From an uncultured Eubacteriales bacterium (GTDB lineage: Bacteria; Bacillota; Clostridia; Oscillospirales; Oscillospiraceae), in contig USQL01000088.1 in the NCBI GenBank assembly GCA_900556935.1, positions 1-8,810 of the forward strand: a DNA stretch of 8,810 bases, read 5' to 3'. Made by a program: the position numbers and the translations under genes. Below, in pieces: positions 1 through 5,097 of this stretch. The stretch's first letter is position 1, and each line of letters begins with the position of its first letter. The notes below the pieces were generated by a model. It saw only the letters and a list, made by a program, of their open reading frames with translations, was not told the origin of the DNA and made no database searches.

Positions 1-36
1 GGTTACGCCCTTGCCACAAAAATCACACTTCGCCAT
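1..36 (-). CDS. rpmB: 50S ribosomal protein L28, N-terminal fragment (runs off the left edge)
   Basis: The first 12 codons on the minus strand read MAKCDFCGKGVT, the characteristic start of bacterial L28 of the type that carries an N-terminal CxxC (C4 and C7 here), which suggests a zinc-binding variant. L28 is a protein of the large ribosomal subunit. The start codon is the complement of 34-36, preceded by a strong GGGAGGTG ribosome binding site (complement of 43-50). An ATG four bases upstream is out of frame and stops after five codons, so it is not the start. The gene is divergent from hprK. The fragment is short, but the match to the family start is distinctive. The rest of the gene lies outside the window. 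Confidence 0.88.
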   Translation of the reverse strand, partial: MAKCDFCGKGVT

Positions 37-97
37 TCATTGCACCTCCCATCCGGACAATTCGTCTAACTGTAGCGTCCAATCCGAACGCCTAGAT

Positions 98-127
98 ATA
101 ATATCAGAGATTACCGAAAAAAGCAAG
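98..127 (-). promoter_or_regulatory. Promoter of rpmB
   Basis: Read on the minus strand, a -35 element TTGCTT (complement of 121-126) lies 17 bp upstream of a -10 element TATTAT (complement of 98-103). The -10 is preceded by TGA, giving an extended -10 form. Transcription would begin near 91, leaving a leader of about 55 nt. The whole motif CTTGCTTTT-N12-TGATANNAT recurs at two other promoters in this window. Confidence 0.7.
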
Positions 128-162
128 TGTTTTTTTCAAAATTTTCTTTTTATTTTTCTCCC

Positions 163-190
163 TTGATATTCTATCCCGCTCTGGTATAAT
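163..190 (+). promoter_or_regulatory. Sigma-A-type promoter of hprK
   Basis: TTGATA (163-168) and a perfect TATAAT (185-190) are separated by 16 bp, and TGG directly before the -10 makes it an extended -10. A long A/T-rich tract (about 128-160) lies just upstream and could act as an UP element. Transcription should begin near 197, giving a leader of about 40 nt that includes the palindrome GCACCGGTGC (200-209). Confidence 0.8.
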
Positions 191-220
191 AAATCTGCAG
201 CACCGGTGCACTTGGTGCCA

Positions 221-228
221 GGAAGGAG
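221..228 (+). promoter_or_regulatory. Ribosome binding site that decides the hprK start
   Basis: GGAAGGAG at 221-228 is the only good Shine-Dalgarno sequence here. It touches the GTG at 228, leaving no room for that codon to serve as start, but it lies 8 nt from the in-frame TTG at 237. This favours the TTG. Confidence 0.65.
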
Positions 229-236
229 TGGGAAAT

Positions 237-1178
237 TTGGGCGAATATAATGTAACACTTCCCAATATCGCAAAAGAATTCCATATGGAGGTGGTCTTTG
301 CCTCTACGGACTATTCCGTCATCCGCCTAACCGTGGAGGATGTGGCCCGGCCCGGTTTGACCCTTTCCGGCTATTTTGACCATTTTGAGCCCCGCCGCCT
401 GCAGGTGCTGGGCAACATGGAGTGGAGCTATCTGCAAAAGAAAACCCCTCAGGAGCGTCTGGTTATTTTTGACCGGCTCTTTGACTATAAAATCCCGGCG
501 CTGATTATCTGCCGGAGCCTGCCTGTGGACCCGGAGTGCCTGTATATGGCCAAAAAGCACAATATCTCCATTCTCCGGTCTGAGGAGGCCACCTCCACCT
601 TCTGCTCCAACCTCATCTCCTATCTGCGGGCAGAGCTGGCCCCCATGGTCACCCGCCACGGCGTTCTGATGGAGGTCTACGGCGAGGGGCTGCTGCTCAC
701 CGGCGAAAGCGGCATCGGCAAAAGTGAAGCCGCCCTGGAGCTTCTGAAGCGGGGCCACCGGCTTATCGCAGACGATGCCGTAGAGATTCGGAAGGTCAAC
801 AGCAATTCCCTGGTGGGCTCCGCCCCGGAACTCATCCGCAACTATATTGAGCTTCGGGGCATCGGCATTGTCAACGTGGCCAAGCTCTTCGGCATGGGCT
901 CTGTGCGAAGTCGAAAATCCATCGATTTGGTGGTCAATATCGTTCCCTGGAACAACCAGGCCGCCTATGACCGGCTGGGGCTGGAGGAGCAGTACATGGA
1001 GATTCTGGGGGTCAAAATCCCCATGAACACCATCCCCATCACCCCGGGCCGGAACCTGGCCGTGATTCTGGAAGTGGCCGCCATCAACGTCCGCCAGAGA
1101 AAGCTGGGCTACAACGCCGCCCAGGAGTTTACGGACCAGATTAACAAACACTTTGAAAACCTAGAGGGCAAACAATGA
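237..1178 (+). CDS. hprK: HPr kinase/phosphorylase
   Basis: This bifunctional enzyme phosphorylates the regulatory serine of the phosphotransferase protein HPr and removes the phosphate again, setting CcpA-dependent carbon catabolite control in Firmicutes. From the TTG at 237 the protein has 313 residues, a normal family length. The N-terminal domain (about 1-130) is followed by the catalytic domain. Visible motifs are the conserved RHG histidine (H141), the Walker A loop GESGIGKS (156-163), the acidic pair of RLIADD (179-180) and the HPrK signature IELRGIGI (204-211). An in-frame GTG at 228 would add three residues but sits on the ribosome binding site. The stop overlaps the next start as ATGA, so translation is coupled to the downstream pseudouridine synthase gene. 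The usual clostridial neighbours I would expect (murB, rapZ, whiA) are not adjacent. Identification is secure; the start is less so. Confidence 0.95.
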   Translation: MGEYNVTLPNIAKEFHMEVVFASTDYSVIRLTVEDVARPGLTLSGYFDHFEPRRLQVLGNMEWSYLQKKTPQERLVIFDRLFDYKIPALIICRSLPVDPECLYMAKKHNISILRSEEATSTFCSNLISYLRAELAPMVTRHGVLMEVYGEGLLLTGESGIGKSEAALELLKRGHRLIADDAVEIRKVNSNSLVGSAPELIRNYIELRGIGIVNVAKLFGMGSVRSRKSIDLVVNIVPWNNQAAYDRLGLEEQYMEILGVKIPMNTIPITPGRNLAVILEVAAINVRQRKLGYNAAQEFTDQINKHFENLEGKQ

Positions 1179-2143
1179 AAGAACTGACCATCGGGCAAAA
1201 TGACGCGGGCCAGCGGCTGGACCGGTTTCTTGCCAAGGCCGTGCCCCTGCTCCCCGCCTCCCTGGCCCAAAAATACATCCGGCTAAAGCGCATCAAGCGC
1301 AACGGCCAGCGGGCCCAGCGGGATACCCGGCTGGAAGCGGGGGACACGCTGCAGCTATACATCAACGATGAATTTTTCGATACCCCCCGGGAGGACAACG
1401 CCTATCTCACCGTGGCCGCTCCCAAGCTGAATATTGTCTATGAGGACGACCATATTCTCCTGGTAGACAAGCGTCCGGGGTTGGCGGTCCACCCCCACGA
1501 CGGGGCGGAATACGGCAGAACCCTCATTGACCAGATTCAGGCCTACCTGTACCAGAAAAAGGAATGGCGGCCCCAGGAGGAGCATTCCTTCACCCCCGCC
1601 CTGTGCAACCGCATCGACCGGAACACCGGCGGTATTGTCATCGCCGCCAAAACTGCGGAGGCCCTGCGGGTGATGAATCAAAAAATCAAAGACCGGGAGA
1701 TCGACAAGCGCTACCTTGCCATTGTAGAGGGAACCCCCAAGCCAAAGGACGGAAGCCTGAAGGGCTATCTTTTTAAGGACGCAGTAAAAAACCGGGTCTT
1801 CGTCACGGATACCCCAAAGCCCGGCTCCAAAACCTGCCAGACAAACTACAAAACCCTGGTAAGCCGAAACGGGCTTTCCCTGGTGGAATGTGAGCTGATT
1901 ACCGGCCGCACCCACCAGATTCGCGCCCAGTTTGCCCACGCCGGCCATCCCCTTCTGGGAGACGGCAAATACGGCAAGCTGGACAAGCGATACGACAGGA
2001 CCTATCAGGCCCTGTACTCCTACCGGCTAACCTTTCAGTTCACCACGGATTCCGGTGCCCTGGAATACCTGAACGGGAAAAGCTTCCAGGTGGACAAGGT
2101 GGACTTTGTAGAGGAGTACTTCCCCGGATTTTGGGTAAAATAA
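1175..2143 (+). CDS. RluA-family RNA pseudouridine synthase with S4 domain
   Basis: This enzyme should convert specific uridines of 23S rRNA (possibly tRNA) to pseudouridine. The 322-residue protein has an N-terminal S4 RNA-binding domain (about 10-62, with QRLDRFLAK and RIKRNGQR) and a RluC/RluD-type catalytic domain (about 85-300). The catalytic motif reads NRIDRNTGG (145-153), with aspartate D148 as nucleophile, in place of the usual HRLDRxTSG. GRTHQIR (244-250) and HPLLGDGKYG (258-267) are the other family signatures. The start ATG overlaps the hprK stop, with AGAGGG at 1163-1168 as ribosome binding site. Its length and both domains are intact, so it should be active. The exact target cannot be told from sequence, so no gene symbol is given. 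Confidence 0.92.
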   Translation: MKELTIGQNDAGQRLDRFLAKAVPLLPASLAQKYIRLKRIKRNGQRAQRDTRLEAGDTLQLYINDEFFDTPREDNAYLTVAAPKLNIVYEDDHILLVDKRPGLAVHPHDGAEYGRTLIDQIQAYLYQKKEWRPQEEHSFTPALCNRIDRNTGGIVIAAKTAEALRVMNQKIKDREIDKRYLAIVEGTPKPKDGSLKGYLFKDAVKNRVFVTDTPKPGSKTCQTNYKTLVSRNGLSLVECELITGRTHQIRAQFAHAGHPLLGDGKYGKLDKRYDRTYQALYSYRLTFQFTTDSGALEYLNGKSFQVDKVDFVEEYFPGFWVK

Positions 2144-2154
2144 GCATAAAAAAG

Positions 2155-2192
2155 GCTCCATTTGGGAGGGCGTTCCCCCTCCCAGATGGAGC
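2155..2192. terminator. Strong shared hairpin terminator between convergent genes
   Basis: Arms 2155-2170 and 2177-2192 pair over 16 bp with one U-G wobble, around a 6-nt loop. On the minus strand the hairpin is followed by C and six U residues (complement of 2148-2153), a textbook intrinsic terminator for nagB. On the plus strand it is followed by TTGATATTTT, a weaker U tract, so it probably also ends the hprK operon transcript. Confidence 0.9.
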
Positions 2193-2210
2193 TTGATATT
2201 TTACCGGGAA

Positions 2211-2948
2211 TTACAGCAGGTCCTTTACCAGGGACAGGGCAGCCTCGTCGGCAACCAGGGTAAAATCGGGATGCAGCTGCAGGATGGAGCCGGGAGCCTG
2301 GGGCTTGATGGGTCCAAAGAAGCAGTCCTTCACAGCCTGGGCCTTGTTGGCACCGTTGACCACCAGCAGAACCCGCTTGGCCTTCATGATGGAGCCGATG
2401 CCCATAGTGTAGGCGTGGGTGGGAACGTCCTCCCGCTTGGCAAAGAAGCGCTGATTGGCATCGATGGTGGAGTCGGTGAGCTTGACCTTGTTGGTGCCCT
2501 TGACAAAGGCATCGGAGGGCTCATTGAAGCCGATGTGGCCGTTGGGTCCCAGGCCCAGCAACTGCAGGTCCGCACCGCCGAAGGAATCGATGACGGCATC
2601 ATACCGGGCGCACTCGGCCTCGGCATCGGGGTTCATGCCGTTGGGGATATTGCAGTTGGCCTGGTCGATGTTTACGTGGTCAAAGAGGTTGGTGCGCATA
2701 AAGTAGGCATAGCTCTGGTCATGGTCCTTGGTCAGGCCCACGTACTCGTCCAGGTTCACGGTATGGACCTTGGAGAAGTCCAGGTCGCCGGCCTCATACT
2801 TGGCAATCAGCTCCTTGTAGGTACCCACAGGGCTGCTGCCGGTGGCCAGACCCAGAACGCAGTCGGGCTTCAGATAAATCTGAGCGGCAATAATGTTGGC
2901 AGCCTTGCGGCTGACATCAGCATAATCCTTGGCAATAATCAGTCTCAT
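2211..2948 (-). CDS. nagB: Glucosamine-6-phosphate deaminase
   Basis: NagB converts glucosamine 6-phosphate to fructose 6-phosphate and ammonia, feeding amino sugars into glycolysis in the cytoplasm. The 245-residue protein shows the phosphate loop GLATGSSPVGTY (33-44), the catalytic NLDEY (D67 is the general base) and the active-site segment LGLGPNGHIGFNEP (131-144, with H138 and E143). Asparagine (N136) stands where the E. coli enzyme has D141, as in the B. subtilis type. The length fits the short, non-allosteric Gram-positive form. The start chosen is the ATG complementary to 2946-2948, with AAAGGGAA as ribosome binding site (complement of 2954-2961). The frame stays open for 40 more codons upstream, but that extension runs through the promoter and lacks family similarity. 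nagA is not adjacent; the gene seems to be transcribed alone. Confidence 0.96.
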   Translation of the reverse strand: MRLIIAKDYADVSRKAANIIAAQIYLKPDCVLGLATGSSPVGTYKELIAKYEAGDLDFSKVHTVNLDEYVGLTKDHDQSYAYFMRTNLFDHVNIDQANCNIPNGMNPDAEAECARYDAVIDSFGGADLQLLGLGPNGHIGFNEPSDAFVKGTNKVKLTDSTIDANQRFFAKREDVPTHAYTMGIGSIMKAKRVLLVVNGANKAQAVKDCFFGPIKPQAPGSILQLHPDFTLVADEAALSLVKDLL

Positions 2949-3012
2949 AATAATTCCCTTTCTGTAATACATTTTTGAAAATGGAATCCGGGGATAACCC
3001 CTTTGTCTTCTC

Positions 3013-3041
3013 ATTATAGCACCGATTGTCCCGTCTGTATA
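3013..3041 (-). promoter_or_regulatory. Promoter of nagB
   Basis: On the minus strand, TATACA (complement of 3036-3041) and a perfect TATAAT (complement of 3013-3018) are separated by 17 bp. Transcription would begin near 3006, giving a leader of about 58 nt that contains the small inverted repeat GGGG-ATAA-CCCC (2990-3001). No convincing NagR or CcpA operator was recognised. Confidence 0.7.
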
Positions 3042-3128
3042 CCCCCTTCTCATTTTTTTATTTACCATTTCCTTTTATCTGGCCCTATTTTTTAGTATGA
3101 TTCTGATACTTTTTTTGTTGCCAGATGC

Positions 3129-3137
3129 TGGTATAAT
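3129..3137 (+). promoter_or_regulatory. Extended -10 promoter of the ECF S-component gene
   Basis: TGGTATAAT at 3129-3137 is a perfect extended -10 element. No good -35 is present; the place where it should be is a run of T residues (about 3110-3116). Transcription would start near 3144, leaving only about 24 nt before the gene, too short for a riboswitch. Just upstream is an interrupted inverted repeat, AGTAT-N7-ATACT (3094-3110). Confidence 0.65.
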
Positions 3138-3167
3138 GACACCATCCAATTCCGGGAGGGAAAAGAA

Positions 3168-3755
3168 ATGAAAGGTAAAAAATCACTCACGACCAAAAAA
3201 ATTGTATTAACCGCCCTGATGGCCGCCCTGGTCTTCGTTGGCTCCGCCCTGCGGGTCCGGCTGCCCATCGCCGTCGGAAGTACCACTTCGTTCCATCTGG
3301 GCAATATCTTCTGCGCCCTGTCCGGTCTGCTGCTGGGGCCCTGGCTGGGCGGTCTGGCCGCCGGTTTGGGCTCCGCCATCTTTGATATGTTTGACCCCAT
3401 CTATATCTCTGAGGCGTGGCTGACCTTCCTGATGAAGGGCCTTTACGGTCTGCTTCCCGGTCTGATCTTCCGGATTGGGAAGAAAGAGGGCGGCTATGGC
3501 AAAGCCGTTCTCAGCTCCGCCGCCGGTGCCGTTGCCTACGCGCTTGCGTACCTGCTCAAGAGCTACATCAAAGGCATCTATATCAAGGGCTGGGAGCCCG
3601 CCGCTGCCGCGCTGGATGTCGTCGCCAAGCTCCCCGCAACGGTGTTCAACGCCGTCGTGGCCATCATCTTCGCCCCCATTCTGTTCCTTGCCATCCGCAA
3701 GGCCTTGGCGCGGAATCACCTGACCCTGGAAAGCACGGTTCCGGAGAACAAGTAA
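3168..3755 (+). CDS. ECF transporter S component (substrate-binding membrane subunit), substrate unknown
   Basis: S components bind a vitamin or similar small molecule in the membrane and work with the shared energy-coupling module (EcfA, EcfA', EcfT), which is not encoded here. The 195-residue protein is very hydrophobic, with membrane segments at about 11-30, 44-71, 85-104, 112-134 and 150-178. The segment FHLGNIFCALSGLLLGP (42-58) and the following GGLAAGLGSAIFDMFDP (61-77) are typical of the ECF_trnsprt family with a cytosolic N terminus rich in lysine. GGGAGGG at 3154-3160 is the ribosome binding site, 7 nt before the ATG. The gene stands alone with its own promoter and terminator. Neither the motifs nor the leader tells the ligand; riboflavin, pantothenate, folate and other S-component families remain possible. 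Confidence 0.85.
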   Translation: MKGKKSLTTKKIVLTALMAALVFVGSALRVRLPIAVGSTTSFHLGNIFCALSGLLLGPWLGGLAAGLGSAIFDMFDPIYISEAWLTFLMKGLYGLLPGLIFRIGKKEGGYGKAVLSSAAGAVAYALAYLLKSYIKGIYIKGWEPAAAALDVVAKLPATVFNAVVAIIFAPILFLAIRKALARNHLTLESTVPENK

Positions 3756-3769
3756 ATTTCAATTTTTGA

Positions 3770-3799
3770 AACCCGGTTTGCTTTTGCAGACCGGGTTTT
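3770..3799 (+). terminator. Intrinsic terminator after the ECF S-component gene
   Basis: Arms 3770-3781 and 3786-3797 pair over 12 bp (AACCCGGT with ACCGGGTT plus four inner pairs, one of them wobble) around a TTTT loop. The hairpin is followed by TT and then GCTGTTTC, a short, broken U tract. It lies 14 bp after the stop codon and separates this gene from spoVAC, though read-through is possible. Confidence 0.8.
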
Positions 3800-3845
3800 G
3801 CTGTTTCTCCGGAAAAAGGGCATACTGATTTTGGGAGGGATTCAA

Positions 3846-4286
3846 ATGACCCAAAAACAGTATGACAAACTTGTAAAAGAGCTCAGCCCCCGGTCCCCCA
3901 TTGGGAAGGACTGCCTGTTTGCTTTTCTCATTGGGGGGCTCATCTGTACCATTGGGCAGGCCTTCATGGCGCTCTATGGCGCTGTGGGGCTTTCCAAGCA
4001 GGACGCCGGGACGGCGGCCTCTATGACGCTGGTGGCGCTCTCTGCCCTGCTGACCGGGCTCAGCCTGTATGATGACATTGCCAAGGCCGCCGGGGCCGGG
4101 ACCCTGGTGCCCATTACGGGCTTTGCCAACGCCATCGCCGCCCCGGCGGTGGAATTCCAAACCGAGGGATTTGTCCTGGGTGTCGGTGCCAAAATTTTCA
4201 CCATCGCCGGGCCGGTCATCGTCTACGGCCTCAGCGCGTCGGTGGTCTATGGCATCGTCTACTATCTTGCCACCGTGGTCTTCTAG
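3846..4286 (+). CDS. spoVAC: Stage V sporulation protein AC
   Basis: SpoVA proteins form the spore inner-membrane channel that takes up dipicolinic acid during sporulation and releases it at germination; SpoVAC is one of its membrane subunits. The 146-residue protein matches SpoVAC through its FLIGGLICTIGQ segment (about 23-34), LLTGLSLYDDIAKAAGAGT (73-91), PITGFANAIAAPAVE (93-107) and FVLGVGAKIF (112-121). Four membrane segments are likely. The start is the ATG at 3846, 4 nt after GGGAGGGA (3834-3841); the frame is open 16 codons further up, but that part overlaps the preceding terminator. In most sporeformers spoVAC is followed by spoVAD and a spoVAE gene; neither is present here, where a hairpin array follows directly. 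Expression in the forespore would be expected, but I could not identify a sigma-G promoter. Confidence 0.92.
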   Translation: MTQKQYDKLVKELSPRSPIGKDCLFAFLIGGLICTIGQAFMALYGAVGLSKQDAGTAASMTLVALSALLTGLSLYDDIAKAAGAGTLVPITGFANAIAAPAVEFQTEGFVLGVGAKIFTIAGPVIVYGLSASVVYGIVYYLATVVF

Positions 4287-4291
4287 CCAGA

Positions 4292-4332
4292 ACAGCAAAA
4301 GGGGCGGCCAAACTGGCCGCCCCCTTTGCTGT
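4292..4332 (+). terminator. Large GC-rich hairpin just after spoVAC
   Basis: Arms 4292-4310 and 4314-4332 form a 19-bp stem with a single A-C mismatch and a 3-nt AAC loop, starting 5 bp after the spoVAC stop codon. No U tract follows on either strand, so it is not a classical intrinsic terminator, but its position suggests it ends or protects the spoVAC transcript. Confidence 0.5.
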
Positions 4333-4553
4333 CGAAAAACCCCTCACGGGCTTTTCCGACAAACTTTTGCAGTCTGCTGCGTGCACTCCTTGTTCGCCTT
4401 GGGCGAACAACTCGCACACTTGCAGCCTGAGAAGTATTTTCTGTCAGGTACACGCCCCGACAGAAAATGATTTCACTTTATTCGCCGACTTCCGTCGGCG
4501 AACTCTGCGAGGCTTTTTTGACAAGTTGAGGGGCGGCCAAATTGGCCGCCCCC
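4292..4553. repeat. Gene-free array of six hairpins with inverted-repeat ends (possible dispersed or MITE-like element)
   Basis: This 262-bp stretch between spoVAC and the convergent DivIVA-like gene carries no gene. It holds hairpins at 4292-4332, 4331-4360 (two mismatches), 4390-4410 (9-bp perfect stem), 4436-4468 (10-bp perfect stem, 13-nt loop), 4481-4502 (9-bp perfect stem) and 4530-4552. The first and last share a palindromic core of 24 bases (4301-4324 and 4530-4553) with one difference. The similarity extends inward as inverted copies: from each end GGCCGCCCC is followed, after the same six bases of spacing, by TGTC-R-AAAAA-S-CC. Outward, both ends carry AACAGC. No target-site duplication is obvious. 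It could be a miniature mobile element, a dispersed intergenic repeat, a transcribed structured RNA or stacked terminators. Confidence 0.65.
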
Positions 4554-4566
4554 GCTGTTATTTTTT
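4530..4566 (+). terminator. GC-rich hairpin followed by a U tract (plus-strand terminator)
   Basis: Arms 4530-4539 and 4543-4552 form a perfect 10-bp GC-rich stem with an AAT loop. On the plus strand it is followed by GCTGTTA and then six T residues (4561-4566), so it can stop transcripts entering from the spoVAC side. The T run is also the last codons of the minus-strand DivIVA-like gene, whose stop is the complement of 4558-4560. On the minus strand the hairpin starts 5 nt after that stop but has no U tract. Confidence 0.55.
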
Positions 4567-5055
4567 CAGTGCTTTCAGATTTTTGGACAGCTGCTTCCAG
4601 GAATCCTTGGCTGCGGTGCCCACGTCGGACAGGCGCTTTTGCAGTTCCTCCCGGCGGGCAACCGGCTTTTGCTGGACGGTCAGGCTCTGCTCCAGAACCT
4701 GGCAGCGCTGCTCCGCGTCCAGCGCCTCGGATTGGGCCACTGCCTGGTTGGACCGGGCCTGTTGCAGTTCCTGGCGAAGCTTTTCTTCCTCGGACGTCTT
4801 CTCCTCCAACGCCGTCTTGGCGCTGGACAGCTCCTGCTGGGTGGCTTCCAGACTTACCGCCAGGAAACGGACCTTCTCCGCCTGGGCGTCCTTCAGCTGG
4901 GTCAGCTCGTCAACCTTCTTTTGCAGGTTTTCCAGCTCCAAATCCCGCCGGCGGAGCATTCCCTCCATCCGCTCCAGGAAGGAATCCACCTCCGCAACGT
5001 TGTAGCCCCGCAGCCCGCGGGAGAACTCCACTTCTCGGACAATATCTGCATCCAT
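4558..5055 (-). CDS. DivIVA-like coiled-coil protein
   Basis: DivIVA-family proteins sense curved membrane at poles and septa through a short N-terminal domain and recruit partners through coiled coils. The 165-residue product has a DivIVA-type start, with the hallmark FSRGLRGYNVAEVDSFLERM at 11-30. A long charged, glutamine- and glutamate-rich coiled coil follows (about 30-128), then a lysine-rich tail (139-165). It is shorter than full DivIVA but in the range of DivIVA-like and GpsB-like proteins. The ribosome binding site GGAGGAA (complement of 5061-5067) lies 5 nt from the ATG. The gene begins 42 bp after the end of the large deacetylase-like gene on the same strand, so the two are probably co-transcribed. 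The specific partner is unknown, and a role in division or envelope growth is inferred from the domain only. Confidence 0.8.
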   Translation of the reverse strand: MDADIVREVEFSRGLRGYNVAEVDSFLERMEGMLRRRDLELENLQKKVDELTQLKDAQAEKVRFLAVSLEATQQELSSAKTALEEKTSEEEKLRQELQQARSNQAVAQSEALDAEQRCQVLEQSLTVQQKPVARREELQKRLSDVGTAAKDSWKQLSKNLKALKK

Positions 5056-5069
5056 TCCGTTTCCTCCGC

Positions 5070-5090
5070 TCTGTCTGAAATCTGTCTGAA
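5070..5090 (-). repeat. Two direct repeats of 10 bp at 11-bp period
   Basis: TCTGTCTGAA occurs at 5070-5079 and again at 5081-5090 (TTCAGACAGA twice on the minus strand), in the 42-bp gap between the deacetylase-like gene and the DivIVA-like gene. An 11-bp period puts both copies on one face of the helix. No -35/-10 pair is evident next to them. They could be chance or a regulator site. Confidence 0.6.
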
Positions 5091-5097
5091 CGTATCT

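Noticed and set aside
327..1948. Minus-strand open frames opposite hprK and the pseudouridine synthase gene
   Set aside because: They have no family resemblance and lie fully within two conserved plus-strand genes.
2193..2978. Plus-strand open frame antisense to nagB
   Set aside because: It covers a complete, clearly recognisable nagB and starts inside the terminator hairpin without a proper ribosome binding site.
2949..3068. 40-codon N-terminal extension of nagB
   Set aside because: It runs through the predicted promoter and leader, and the inner ATG has a ribosome binding site and begins exactly where NagB proteins normally start.
3138..3167. Riboswitch in front of the ECF S-component gene
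   Set aside because: The predicted leader is only about 24 nt long, too short for any known riboswitch fold.
3798..3845. 16-codon N-terminal extension of spoVAC
   Set aside because: It starts at the end of the upstream terminator without a ribosome binding site, whereas GGGAGGGA precedes the ATG at 3846.
4292..4553. CRISPR array
   Set aside because: There are only two near-identical units, each a palindrome, about 205 bp apart; there is no regular repeat-spacer pattern and no cas gene.
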